Assembly: GCA_910584985.1 (NCBI GenBank) | Contig: CAJUDJ010000003.1 | Location: 47,620-111,619, forward strand | Direction of reading: 5' to 3' | DNA: 64,000 bases | DNA from: an uncultured Eubacterium sp. | GTDB taxonomy: Bacteria; Bacillota; Clostridia; Oscillospirales; Acutalibacteraceae | Shown: positions 51,442-60,187 of the stretch, piece after piece | Position numbering within the stretch: the stretch's first letter is position 1 | Layout: each line of letters begins with the position of its first letter | The notes under the pieces: model-generated | Databases searched by the model: none | The model's input: the letters and a program-made list of their open reading frames with translations, nothing else | What the model was told of the DNA's origin: nothing | Made by a program: the position numbers and the translations under genes

Positions 51442-52713
51442 GTGGCAGTTAAATTAATCGCAATGGATCTGGATGGCACACTTATGTCGTCCGATCATAT
51501 CACTGTAACCGAAAAAACGAAAAAAGCCCTGTTAAAAGCACATCATTTGGGCATCAAAACCGCCATTGCAACCGGGCGCACGCTTTCGGTTATCGGAAAT
51601 GTTCTTGAACAGGTGCCTTTTATTGATTATGTTATCTATTCAAACGGTGCTTCTGTGTTTGACAGATGTAAAGGTGAAAACGTTTACACTAGTGCTATCC
51701 CCTCTGAAACTGTCAGCAGGCTTGTTGCTGTTCTTGAAAGTTATCCTGTTTATTATGAACTGTATGCCGGTGGCTGTATTCATTCCCAGGCGGATAAGGG
51801 AAAATATTTTAAAAATAAAGATCTGCCGCAGGAATTTCTTGATTTCTATCTGGAAAATATTAAAAATCACGCCAGTCTAAGTGAATATGCCGAAAAGAAT
51901 GATATTGAAAAAATCAATCTTTTTTATTTCGGCGGAGAATTTTATGATGAAATCAAAAGAAAGCTGCTTGCTGTAAGCGGTATTGATTACACCTCTCCCG
52001 TATCCGGCGATATTGAAATGACGGCAAAGGGCGTAAACAAGGGTGCGGCATTGGACAATCTTTGTAAAGCAATTAACTTTACGCCTGATGAAATAATGTC
52101 TTTTGGAGATGCCGATAATGATATAGAAATGCTGCAGTTCTCCGGCTGTGGAATTGCAATGGCCAATGCTTCTGAGGAGTGTAAGCGTGCGGCAAAATAT
52201 GAAACACTTTCAAATGCACAGGATGGAATTGCTGCAGCAATCGAAAAATTCATTTTTGAACCATTAAAACCCAAGCTGTTGGTTTCAGCCTGCCTTTTAG
52301 GCGAAAACTGCAAGTATAACGGCGGAAATAATTATTGTGAAGATGTTGCAGGGCTTTCTGCATATTTCAATCTGATCCCGATTTGCCCCGAATGCTTCGG
52401 CGGTCTGCCGATTCCAAGAGTTCCCAATGAAATCATAAACGGCAGAGTTGTTTCAAAAAACGGAGAGGATTATACAAAGGAATATGGGGACGGTGCTGAA
52501 AAATCTCTTTATATTGCCAATGAAAACAACTGTGGTTATGCCTTACTTAAGGAAAGAAGTCCTTCCTGCGGTTTCGGAAAGATATATGACGGCTCATTTT
52601 CAGGCACTCTTACAAGCGGAAACGGAGTTACTGCAGATTTGTTGGATGAAAACAGCATAAGAATATTCGGTGAAAGCGAAATAGACAAACTGCTTGATGA
52701 ATTCGATTTCTGA
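51442..52713 (+). CDS. HAD (Cof-type) phosphatase fused to a DUF523/TudS-like iron-sulfur domain
   Basis: A 423-residue protein. Residues 1 to about 270 are a Cof-type HAD hydrolase: DLDGT with D9 and D11, IATGRT, a cap domain, and GDADNDIEML. Residues about 278-423 are a DUF523 domain: CLLGENCKYNGG (C284), CPECFGGLPIPR (C315/C318) and ERSPSCGFG (C376). In characterised DUF523 proteins (TudS) three Cys residues hold a [4Fe-4S] cluster that removes sulfur from 2-thiouracil. The start is GTG at 51442 after AAGGAG; the frame also opens at 51418. A phosphatase plus desulfidase on one chain suggests salvage or clean-up of thiolated nucleotides, which is inference. Confidence 0.87.
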   Translation: MAVKLIAMDLDGTLMSSDHITVTEKTKKALLKAHHLGIKTAIATGRTLSVIGNVLEQVPFIDYVIYSNGASVFDRCKGENVYTSAIPSETVSRLVAVLESYPVYYELYAGGCIHSQADKGKYFKNKDLPQEFLDFYLENIKNHASLSEYAEKNDIEKINLFYFGGEFYDEIKRKLLAVSGIDYTSPVSGDIEMTAKGVNKGAALDNLCKAINFTPDEIMSFGDADNDIEMLQFSGCGIAMANASEECKRAAKYETLSNAQDGIAAAIEKFIFEPLKPKLLVSACLLGENCKYNGGNNYCEDVAGLSAYFNLIPICPECFGGLPIPRVPNEIINGRVVSKNGEDYTKEYGDGAEKSLYIANENNCGYALLKERSPSCGFGKIYDGSFSGTLTSGNGVTADLLDENSIRIFGESEIDKLLDEFDF

Positions 52714-52723
52714 AACTGAATAA

Positions 52724-52758
52724 AGAATGCGGCGTTTCATTATGAAACGCCGCATTCT
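52724..52758 (+). terminator. Strong terminator after the HAD-DUF523 gene
   Basis: GAATGCGGCGTTTCA pairs with its exact complement around TTAT; a 15-bp or longer stem. The tail TTCAATTATC is only moderately T-rich. Confidence 0.7.
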
Positions 52759-52780
52759 TCAATTATCAATTAGTGTAGTA

Positions 52781-53036
52781 TTACAATTTATTGCTGAAGC
52801 TTTTCAAATCCTGCTTAACAGGTTCTGATAAATGCTTGAATTCAATATCATCAATTGCTCCCTGCAATGCATATAAATGCACAGTGCAGACTTCGGGATT
52901 TGCGGAGCTTCAGCATGAAATAGGATTCTTTGCTGCCAAGCTGAAAGCAGTTGGCTTCCGCACAGCTGATGTCAACTGCTTTCAGCTTTTTATCCGTTGA
53001 TTTTCCTATATTTTTCATAGAGCGGAGCTCAGCCAT
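52781..53036 (-). pseudogene. TfoX C-terminal-domain protein, frameshifted
   Basis: The leftward frame starts at 53036 with MAELRSMKNIGKSTDKKLKA and GSKESYFMLKL, the helix-hairpin-helix of TfoX/Sxy C-terminal-domain proteins. It then breaks near 52903. One base over, the sequence resumes as NPEVCTVHLYALQGAIDDIE and continues LSEPVKQDLKSFSNKL to the TAA at 52781. The full span is 256 bases, 85 codons plus one base. Intact relatives are about 85-90 residues, so a single-base insertion broke an otherwise whole gene. An overlapping rightward frame at 52791 is a shadow. Confidence 0.75.
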
Positions 53037-53047
53037 CTCATAATTTG

Positions 53048-53069
53048 TTCGTGTGATTTTTCACACGAA
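53048..53069. repeat. Perfect inverted repeat before the TfoX-domain remnant
   Basis: TTCGTGTGA-TTTT-TCACACGAA: a 9-bp stem, 12 bases upstream of the remnant's start (leftward). It may be an operator or leader hairpin. Confidence 0.45.
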
Positions 53070-53178
53070 TTTCCCCCTTACTGTTCAACTGAAAAATTGT
53101 AAAATAATTCTGTCTGTTTGTCAATCCGGCACTCGGATATGGATATAAAATGTCAGATAAAATCCTTTAAATGGATTA

Positions 53179-53207
53179 TTGAAAAAAGAAAAAAGATATG
53201 TTAATAT
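53179..53207 (+). promoter_or_regulatory. Possible promoter of the rnf operon
   Basis: TTGAAA, 17 bases, TAATAT, about 80 bases before rnfC. The -10 is weak. Confidence 0.35.
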
Positions 53208-53288
53208 AATAATTATATATAAAACCTGTAAAAATTTTTGATTTGCTGTGGAAAATGATTTTTCTTCGGCAGAAAGGGCTGTAATTAT

Positions 53289-54611
53289 ATGAAAAAAAGT
53301 TCTTTTAAATCAGGGGTTCACCCGTTTGAAGGCAAGTCGTATTCGCAGAATATGGAGATAAAAAGCATTAATGCGGATAAAATTATGGTTTTTCCAATGA
53401 GTCAGCATATCGGTGCACCTGCAAAGCCTGTTGTAAAGGTGGGCGACAGAGTGCTGAAAGGAATGAAGATTGCCGAGGCGGCGTCTTTCATTTCAAGCCC
53501 CGTTTACAGCTCTGTTTCGGGAACGGTTAAGGCGATAGAGGAATGCCATATGATCAGCGGCACGCCCTCGCTTGCAATCACGGTTGAAAATGATTTTGAA
53601 GATGAATGTGTGCAGGGCTTTGGTGAAAGCAGAAATCCGGATGCGTTATCGGAAGAGGAAATTGTGAACATTATTTCCGAAAGCGGCATTGTGGGCCTTG
53701 GTGGAGCAGGCTTTCCAACAGGCGTTAAGCTTTCGCCCAAGAATAAAGACAGCATTGATTATATCATTGTGAACGGTGCGGAATGTGAGCCGTATTTAAC
53801 ATCCGATTACAGAATTATGCTGGAAAGAGCAGAGCAGATTTTAGCAGGCGTTTCCGTTATTCTTCGTTTGTTTGCGCATGCGAGAGCTGTTATTGCAATA
53901 GAGGACAATAAGCCCGAAGCCATTCATGTGTTTGAAGAAAAGTGCAGTGCATATGATAAAATCAGCACAATGCGGCTGAAAACACGCTATCCGCAGGGCG
54001 GTGAAAGGCGGCTGATTGCTTCTGTTACAGGAAGAAAAATCAATTCGCATATGCTTCCTGCCGATGCAGGTGTGGTTGTGATAAATGCGGCAACTGTTTA
54101 TGCGATTTATAACGCGGTTTGCAGAAATATTCCGCTGATAAGCAAGGTTGTTACGATAACAGGAGACGGCGTGCAGTCCCCCTGCAATGCAGAAGTGCCG
54201 CTCGGTGTTTTCTTTTCCTATGTTATGGAACAGTGCGGCGGACTGAAGGAGAATGCGGTTAAGCTTATATCCGGCGGACCTATGATGGGTATGGCAATGC
54301 CCGGGCTGGATTTCCCTGTGATAAAAACGTCCTCGTCCGTGCTTGCAATTACAAGCGATGATGTTGCAAAAATGAAAACAACTGCCTGCATACACTGCGG
54401 CAGATGTGTGGGTGTCTGCCCTGAAAATCTTGTGCCACAGCTTATGGCGCAGGCAGCAAAGGCAGAAAATTATGAACGGTTTGAAACACTGAACGGCATG
54501 GAATGTATTGAATGCGGCTGCTGCACCTATGTGTGCCCTGCCAAACGGCCGCTGACGCAGACATTCAAGCTTGCCAAAATTGCCGTAAGGGCAACAAAAA
54601 CTGCAAAATAA
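53289..54611 (+). CDS. rnfC: Rnf complex subunit C
   Basis: A 440-residue peripheral subunit that exchanges electrons with NAD. A Rossmann/FMN-NADH region with GLGGAGFPTGVKL and NGAECEPYLTSDYR is followed by two [4Fe-4S] motifs, CIHCGRCVGVCP and CIECGCCTYVCP. It has the compact length typical of Clostridia, without the long Ala-rich tail of Proteobacteria. First gene of rnfCDGEAB, the usual clostridial order. Confidence 0.95.
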   Translation: MKKSSFKSGVHPFEGKSYSQNMEIKSINADKIMVFPMSQHIGAPAKPVVKVGDRVLKGMKIAEAASFISSPVYSSVSGTVKAIEECHMISGTPSLAITVENDFEDECVQGFGESRNPDALSEEEIVNIISESGIVGLGGAGFPTGVKLSPKNKDSIDYIIVNGAECEPYLTSDYRIMLERAEQILAGVSVILRLFAHARAVIAIEDNKPEAIHVFEEKCSAYDKISTMRLKTRYPQGGERRLIASVTGRKINSHMLPADAGVVVINAATVYAIYNAVCRNIPLISKVVTITGDGVQSPCNAEVPLGVFFSYVMEQCGGLKENAVKLISGGPMMGMAMPGLDFPVIKTSSSVLAITSDDVAKMKTTACIHCGRCVGVCPENLVPQLMAQAAKAENYERFETLNGMECIECGCCTYVCPAKRPLTQTFKLAKIAVRATKTAK

Positions 54612-54623
54612 GGAGGGTTGCAT

Positions 54624-55556
54624 ATGTATAATGTTTCGGTTTCCCCTCATATCAGGGATAAAAGTTCAACAACAAAAATAATGGCGGATGTGTGTATCGC
54701 ACTTACGCCTGCACTGGCGTTCGGCGTGTGGCATTTCGGCTGGAATGCTCTGATTATCATTCTTTCTTCGGTTGCAAGCTGTGTGCTTTCGGAAATTATT
54801 TTCGAGCTGATTATTAAAAAGCCTTTAACGGTGTTTGATTTAAGCGCCGTTGTAACAGGGCTTATTATTGCACTCAATATGCCCCCCACAGTTGCATGGT
54901 GGATTCCTGCAATCGGCGGCGTATTTGCAATTGTTGTCATTAAAATGCTGTTTGGCGGAATCGGGCAGAATATTATGAACCCTGCCCTCGGAGCAAGATG
55001 CTTCCTGCTGATTTCTTTTGCATCCAGAATGACGGATTTTGCGGTTGACGGTGTGTCTTCCGCAACACCGCTTGCCGCGCTTAAAGCAGGTGAAAGCGTT
55101 GATCTGCCGGATATGTTCCTTGGACTTCACAACGGCTGTATCGGCGAAGTTTCGGTTGCTGCCATTCTGATAGGTTTTATTTATCTTCTTGCACGAAAAG
55201 TCATTTCCATCAGAATACCTGCAATTTACATAGGTTCGGCACTGCTGTTTATCTTCCTGTTTAATCTTGGAAGCGGAGTGCCAAGTCTTAATTATATGGC
55301 TGGTCAGCTTTTAACAGGCGGGCTTGCAGCAGGCGCTGTATTTATGGCAACGGATTACACAACAAGCCCCATTACAAAGGGCGGCCAGATTATATATGCA
55401 TTGCTTTTGGGCTTATTGACGGCAATTTTCCGTGTAATCGGTTCAAGTGCAGAGGGTGTTTCCTATGCCATTATTATAGGCAATCTCTGTGTGCCGCTTA
55501 TTGAAAAAATTTCTGTGCCGAAGGCATTCGGAATGAAAAAGAAAGAGCAGGTGTAG
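54624..55556 (+). CDS. rnfD: Rnf complex subunit D
   Basis: A 310-residue membrane subunit with about 9 to 10 helices. The covalent FMN attachment region reads ATDYTTSPITKGGQ, in which a Thr is flavinylated. NPALGARCFLLI is another family signature. The start at 54624 has AGGAGG 7 bases upstream; a TTG at 54618 is too close to it. Confidence 0.94.
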   Translation: MYNVSVSPHIRDKSSTTKIMADVCIALTPALAFGVWHFGWNALIIILSSVASCVLSEIIFELIIKKPLTVFDLSAVVTGLIIALNMPPTVAWWIPAIGGVFAIVVIKMLFGGIGQNIMNPALGARCFLLISFASRMTDFAVDGVSSATPLAALKAGESVDLPDMFLGLHNGCIGEVSVAAILIGFIYLLARKVISIRIPAIYIGSALLFIFLFNLGSGVPSLNYMAGQLLTGGLAAGAVFMATDYTTSPITKGGQIIYALLLGLLTAIFRVIGSSAEGVSYAIIIGNLCVPLIEKISVPKAFGMKKKEQV

Positions 55557-55559
55557 TTG

Positions 55560-56159
55560 ATGAAATCAGGATTTTTGAAAAATTGCCTTGCGCTGCTTGC
55601 AATCACACTTGTTGCCGGCTTTGCTCTTTCGGCAGTAAATGAAATAACGAAAGAGCCTATCGCACTTGCAGAGGAAAAGGCAAGAAGCGAGGCTTATCAG
55701 ACTGTTTTTGCAGATGTACAGTTCGATACTGTGGAAGATGCAGAGGCACTGATGATGAGATTTCAGGCTGAAAATACATATTGCAGCGTGGATGACGTGC
55801 TTGAAGCAAAGGATAAAAACGGAAACAGCATCGGCTATGTGATGTCTGCCACCTCTCCGAGCGGCTACGGCGGTGATATTCGGATTGCCGTGGGCATTTC
55901 CTCTGTAACGGAAGAAATAACGGGTTTTTCCGTTCTTGCAAACAGTGAAACGGCAGGCCTTGGTGCAAAGTGCACGGAGGATTTCTTTACCTCTCAGTTT
56001 GCGGGTAAATCGGCACATGGTATTTCCTATACAAAAACAGGTGCTTCAGACAATACGCAGATCGATGCAATCAGCGGTGCAACGGTTACAACAAATGCCG
56101 TTACGGAAGCGGTAAACTGTGCGCTTGATTTCTATAATAAAATGCTGAAGGAGGGTTAA
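55560..56159 (+). CDS. rnfG: Rnf complex subunit G
   Basis: A 199-residue subunit with one N-terminal membrane helix (about 8-25) and an extracytoplasmic FMN-binding domain. The flavinylation motif is ISGATVTTNAV, where the Thr receives FMN from ApbE. YGGDIRIAVGI and ETAGLGAKCTE are typical. It starts three bases after rnfD, so coupled translation is likely. Confidence 0.94.
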   Translation: MKSGFLKNCLALLAITLVAGFALSAVNEITKEPIALAEEKARSEAYQTVFADVQFDTVEDAEALMMRFQAENTYCSVDDVLEAKDKNGNSIGYVMSATSPSGYGGDIRIAVGISSVTEEITGFSVLANSETAGLGAKCTEDFFTSQFAGKSAHGISYTKTGASDNTQIDAISGATVTTNAVTEAVNCALDFYNKMLKEG

Positions 56160-56161
56160 TC

Positions 56162-56854
56162 ATGAAAATTGCTTTGGAAAGACTTCATAACGGAATTATC
56201 AAAGAAAACCCCACCTTTGTGCTTATGCTTGGTATGTGCCCCACACTTGCAGTTACCACATCCGCAATGAACGGACTTGGAATGGGGCTTGCAACAACGG
56301 TTGTGCTTGTAATGAGCAACCTTATGATTTCCCTGCTGCGAAAGGTTATCCCGAACGGCGTAAGAATGCCGGCATACATTGTAATTGTTGCTTCATTTGT
56401 AACCATTGTGCAAATGCTGCTGCATGCCTATGTAACCTCGCTTTACGATTCACTCGGAATTTATATTCCGCTTATTGTTGTAAACTGTATTATCCTCGGC
56501 AGAGCGGAAAGCTATGCTTCCAAAAATAAAATCATTCCTTCTGTTTTTGATGGTATCGGAATGGGGCTCGGCTTTACGGTCGGTCTTACGGCAATCGGTA
56601 TTGTGCGTGAACTTATCGGTGCAGGCACTGTGTTCGATTTTCAGATTATGCCCAAAAGCTATGAGGGCATTTCCATTTTTGTTCTTGCTCCCGGTGCATT
56701 TCTTGTGCTTGCATTTTTATGTGCGCTTCAGAATAAGCTGGGTGTTAAAGGGGCAAACCGCCATGTAAAGGCAGAAACGATGTGCGGCGGAGATTGCGCA
56801 AATTGCAAATCTCTCTGCAAGGAAATGGATAAGGAGGAAAAAAATAATGGTTAA
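56162..56854 (+). CDS. rnfE: Rnf complex subunit E
   Basis: A 230-residue membrane protein with six helices, homologous to RnfA in inverted topology. ENPTFVLMLGMCPTLAVT and GIGMGLGFTVGLTAIGI fit the family, including the conserved Cys near mid-membrane that helps bind a [2Fe-2S] centre. The C-terminus has an extra Cys-rich tail, CGGDCANCKSLCKEMD, seen in clostridial forms. It overlaps rnfA by 8 bases. Confidence 0.94.
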   Translation: MKIALERLHNGIIKENPTFVLMLGMCPTLAVTTSAMNGLGMGLATTVVLVMSNLMISLLRKVIPNGVRMPAYIVIVASFVTIVQMLLHAYVTSLYDSLGIYIPLIVVNCIILGRAESYASKNKIIPSVFDGIGMGLGFTVGLTAIGIVRELIGAGTVFDFQIMPKSYEGISIFVLAPGAFLVLAFLCALQNKLGVKGANRHVKAETMCGGDCANCKSLCKEMDKEEKNNG

Positions 56855-57425
56855 AACTTTATTTCTGGTTCTTCTTACAACCGCACTTATCAATAATGTT
56901 GTTTTAAGCCAGTTCCTCGGCATCTGCCCGTTTCTCGGTGTTTCCAAAAATGTTAAAACCGCAGCAGGCATGGGCGGTGCCGTTATATTTGTAATTACCA
57001 TTGCAAGCGCTGTTACAAATCTGCTTTACACCTTTGTAATTGAAAAGCTGAATATAACTTTTCTGAATACTATTATATTCATTCTTGTAATTGCGGCGCT
57101 TGTTCAGCTTATAGAGCTGTTTCTGAAAAAATTTGTGCCGAAGCTGCATCAGTCGCTCGGTGTTTATCTTCCGCTTATAACAACAAACTGTGCAGTGCTT
57201 GGTGTTGCGCTTACCAATGTGCAGGAGGGAAATAATTTTATAACTGCGCTTGTTTCAGGCATCGGCACTTCAATAGGCTTTGCCGTTGCCATCATCATTC
57301 TGGCAGGCATACGCGAAAAAACGGAAAACAACGATATACCGAAGGCATTCAGGGGAACGCCTGCCGTTCTTTTAACAGCCTGCCTTATGGCGATTGCCTT
57401 TTACGGCTTCAATGTGCTTGCATAG
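56847..57425 (+). CDS. rnfA: Rnf complex subunit A
   Basis: A 192-residue membrane protein with six helices. NNVVLSQFLGICPFLGVSK and TTNCAVLGVAL contain the two conserved Cys residues that, with RnfE, hold an intramembrane [2Fe-2S] cluster. It ends TAG, one of several proofs that TAG is a normal stop here. Confidence 0.95.
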   Translation: MVKTLFLVLLTTALINNVVLSQFLGICPFLGVSKNVKTAAGMGGAVIFVITIASAVTNLLYTFVIEKLNITFLNTIIFILVIAALVQLIELFLKKFVPKLHQSLGVYLPLITTNCAVLGVALTNVQEGNNFITALVSGIGTSIGFAVAIIILAGIREKTENNDIPKAFRGTPAVLLTACLMAIAFYGFNVLA

Positions 57426-57437
57426 GAGGGTGCCGTT

Positions 57438-58238
57438 ATGGATATGAAAAATATTTTAATTTCAACTGCTGTTGTGGCAGCTGTGGGAATTGTAATTGCA
57501 GTTCTTTTAAGCATTGCCGAAAAAATCTTTCATGTTGATGTGGATGAAAGAGAAACACAGGTAAGGGAATGCCTTGCAGGCAATAACTGCGGTGCCTGTG
57601 GTTTTGCAGGCTGTGATGCGCTTGCAAAAGCAATTGTAAAAGGCGAAGCACCCGTAAATGCCTGCCCGCCTGCCGGAAAAACAGGAGCAGAAAGCATTGC
57701 AAAGATTATGGGCGCCGAAGCCGGCGAATACATAAGGCAAACGGCATTTGTTATGTGCTCGGGCACTTGTGATAAAAGAAAGCCCACCTATAATTATTTC
57801 GGCACAAAAAGCTGTAAATCCGTAAATGTTGCACCGGGTGAAGGCACAAGAACCTGCGCTTACGGCTGCCTTGGATACGGCGAATGTGTGCATGTTTGCG
57901 ATAACAAGGCTATCCGAATCGTAAACGGAAAGGCTGTTGTTGAAAGCGAGCTATGCGTTGCCTGCGGAAAATGTATAAAAGCCTGCCCGAAGGGGCTGAT
58001 TGAATTTGTGCCGTATGATTCAAAATACCGTGTGCAGTGCACAAATAAGCAAAAGGGCAAAATTGTCCGCGTAAACTGTGAGGCAGGCTGTATCGCCTGC
58101 GGTATGTGCCAGCGCAACTGCCCTGAGGGTGCAGTTATGGTTGTGAATAATATTGCTAAAATTGATTATGCAAAATGTGTGGGTTGCGGTTTATGTGCCG
58201 AAAAATGTCCCACTAAGGTAATACGGATTTTTGAATAA
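57438..58238 (+). CDS. rnfB: Rnf complex subunit B (ferredoxin-oxidising)
   Basis: A 266-residue iron-sulfur protein. One N-terminal helix anchors it. A 4Fe-4S domain (CLAGNNCGACGFAGCD and VNACPPAG) and several ferredoxin motifs follow: CVACGKCIKACPKG, CIACGMCQRNCPEG and CVGCGLCAEKCPTK. It is the entry point for electrons from reduced ferredoxin. Last structural gene of the complex. Confidence 0.95.
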   Translation: MDMKNILISTAVVAAVGIVIAVLLSIAEKIFHVDVDERETQVRECLAGNNCGACGFAGCDALAKAIVKGEAPVNACPPAGKTGAESIAKIMGAEAGEYIRQTAFVMCSGTCDKRKPTYNYFGTKSCKSVNVAPGEGTRTCAYGCLGYGECVHVCDNKAIRIVNGKAVVESELCVACGKCIKACPKGLIEFVPYDSKYRVQCTNKQKGKIVRVNCEAGCIACGMCQRNCPEGAVMVVNNIAKIDYAKCVGCGLCAEKCPTKVIRIFE

Positions 58239-58257
58239 AGAAAAGGGAGATGAAATT

Positions 58258-59307
58258 GTGAAAAAGTTTTTATCATTATTTCTCTCCCTTATTTTTTTGT
58301 TTGTTTTTTCTTCATGCTCGGTGCCGATTCGAGAAAAAAAGTTTACAAAAACCTTTCTTGATTTGTTTGACACGGTATCCTCCGTAACGGCATATGATAA
58401 TTCCGAAAAAGAATTTGAAGCACATTATCAGCTGTTTTATGATGAGCTTGAAAGCTATGCACAGCTTTATGATATTTATAAAGATTACAGCGGTGTGGTT
58501 AATCTGAAATATGTGAATGAAAATGCGTTCAAAGCACCTGTTCAGGTGGATAAAAAGATTATGGATTTGCTTTTATTCGGAAAAGAAGCTTATGAAATAA
58601 GCGGCGGAAAGGTTAATATCTGTATGGGGGCGGTGCTTTCGCTCTGGCACGGAGAACGTGAAAATGCAAAGGAAAATCCGCAGGAAGCAAAACTTCCGGA
58701 CAAGGGACTTTTGCAGCAGGCGGCACTTCATACAGATATAAATAATCTGGTGCTTGATGAAGAAAACAGTACGGTTTATTTTAAGGACTCCGAAATGAAA
58801 ATTGATGCCGGTGCAATAGCTAAGGGTTTTGCAGCGGACAGAATTGCCGAATACATCTGTGAAAATAATTTCTGGAAGTCAGCAATTCTTTCGCTTGGCG
58901 GAAATATAAAAACAATCGGATTAAAAGAGGGCGGCAGCCCGTTTGTTATCGGAATTGAAAAACCTGATAACACATCTGAGTATGCGGCACAGGTGTTTGT
59001 TAAAAACGGTGAAAGCGTGGTAACAAGCGGGGATTATCAGCGGTTTTATTCCGTAAACGGAAAAAAATACTGCCATATTATTGATCCCGAAACATGGATG
59101 CCTGCCAAATTTGTCAGCTCTGTTTCTGTTATAACAGATAATTCTGCCTATGCGGATATGCTTTCAACCGCACTTTTCAATATGAGTATTGAAGAAGGAA
59201 CAGTGCTGGTAAACCATATGGAAAATACGGAAGCAATCTGGATTGATAAAAGCGGAAATCCATTTTATTCTTCAGATTTTAATCGTTATACGGTGCAGAA
59301 ACAATGA
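58258..59307 (+). CDS. apbE: FAD:protein FMN transferase, lipoprotein (ApbE)
   Basis: A 349-residue exported enzyme that attaches FMN to the Thr residues of RnfG and RnfD. The signal peptide ends in FSSC, a lipobox. Family features: FLDLFDTVSS, GGKVNICMGA, DAGAIAKGFAADR, and the HIIDPETWMP stretch near the active site. The GTG at 58258 lies 7 bases after GGGAGA and gives the clean signal peptide MKKFLSLFLS; the ORF start at 58231 adds an unlikely polar N-terminus. It sits directly after rnfB, matching its job. Confidence 0.9.
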   Translation: MKKFLSLFLSLIFLFVFSSCSVPIREKKFTKTFLDLFDTVSSVTAYDNSEKEFEAHYQLFYDELESYAQLYDIYKDYSGVVNLKYVNENAFKAPVQVDKKIMDLLLFGKEAYEISGGKVNICMGAVLSLWHGERENAKENPQEAKLPDKGLLQQAALHTDINNLVLDEENSTVYFKDSEMKIDAGAIAKGFAADRIAEYICENNFWKSAILSLGGNIKTIGLKEGGSPFVIGIEKPDNTSEYAAQVFVKNGESVVTSGDYQRFYSVNGKKYCHIIDPETWMPAKFVSSVSVITDNSAYADMLSTALFNMSIEEGTVLVNHMENTEAIWIDKSGNPFYSSDFNRYTVQKQ

Positions 59308-59684
59308 AAAAAAGCGTTATAAAAAAATGGGATATTGTGCTGATTGCAGCAGCTGTTCTTTTAGCGGCAGTTTTATTTTTATGCATCAGCTTTTTCAGCA
59401 AGAACGGTGCATATATAAATGTAAAGGTGAATGGCTTTACAGTTGCCGAGCTTCCGCTTGATGCGGATATGGTGTATGAAATTGAAACAGATAACAGAAT
59501 TACAAATATTCTGGAAATTTCAGACGGCAGAGTAAGCATGATTTCGGCAGACTGCCCCGATGAAATTTGTGTTCATCATAAAAGTATAAGCAAAAACAAT
59601 GAAACAATTGTGTGCCTACCGAATCAGGTGCTGATAACGGTGCATGCAGAACAGGAAAACGAAGTGGATGGTGTGGCAGAATGA
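59304..59684 (+). CDS. NusG domain II-containing membrane protein
   Basis: A 126-residue protein with one N-terminal membrane helix (about 11-32) and an extracytoplasmic beta domain of the NusG-II family, with DCPDEICVHHKSIS and IVCLPNQVLITV. It regularly follows rnf/apbE in Clostridia; its role there is not established. The Cys residues in the domain suggest a redox or cofactor site. It overlaps its neighbours on both sides (ATGA). Confidence 0.85.
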   Translation: MKKSVIKKWDIVLIAAAVLLAAVLFLCISFFSKNGAYINVKVNGFTVAELPLDADMVYEIETDNRITNILEISDGRVSMISADCPDEICVHHKSISKNNETIVCLPNQVLITVHAEQENEVDGVAE

Positions 59685-60187
59685 GCAGTAAAGCATGGAA
59701 AACCGCATTGTTCGGGCTGATGACGGCACTGGCTTTTGTTTTTTCTTATTTAGAAAGTTTTATTCCTATAAATATCGGGATTCCGGGCATAAAATTAGGG
59801 CTTGCAAATCTTGTTGTTACAGCAGCGCTCTATCTTTTCCCGAAGGGTTATGCCTTTTCAATTGCATGCATCCGAATTCTTCTTTCCGGATTAACCTTCA
59901 GCGGTGTTTCGGCAATGCTGTTCAGCCTTGTCGGCGGGCTTTTATCCTTTGCCGTTATGGCACTGCTGAAAAAAACAGATAAATTTTCTGTTATCGGTGT
60001 TTCAGCCGCAGGCGGCGTATTTCATAATATAGGTCAGATCATTGCTGCTGCATTTGTTATGAAAACGGCGCAGATTGTATATTATCTGCCTGTTCTTATG
60101 ATAAGCGGTGTGCTGACAGGCGTGCTGATCGGTATACTTTCAAATATTATAGTAAAAAGACTGAACAGGGTGATTAAAAATGATTAA
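59681..60187 (+). CDS. Gx transporter family (Hpre_diP_synt_I) membrane protein
   Basis: A 168-residue membrane protein with five to six helices. GIPGIKLGLANLVVTAALYL and GGVFHNIGQIIAAAFV are signatures of this ECF-S-like family, once annotated as a heptaprenyl diphosphate synthase component. In Clostridia it goes with the rnf/NusG-II genes and may import a flavin precursor or other vitamin; that is inference. ATGA overlap fixes the start at 59681. The gamma-carbonic anhydrase overlaps its end by 8 bases. Confidence 0.83.
   Translation: MSSKAWKTALFGLMTALAFVFSYLESFIPINIGIPGIKLGLANLVVTAALYLFPKGYAFSIACIRILLSGLTFSGVSAMLFSLVGGLLSFAVMALLKKTDKFSVIGVSAAGGVFHNIGQIIAAAFVMKTAQIVYYLPVLMISGVLTGVLIGILSNIIVKRLNRVIKND

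Noticed and set aside
52791..53000. 69-codon rightward frame
   Set aside because: It is the shadow of the reverse-strand TfoX C-domain pseudogene, whose motifs are clear.
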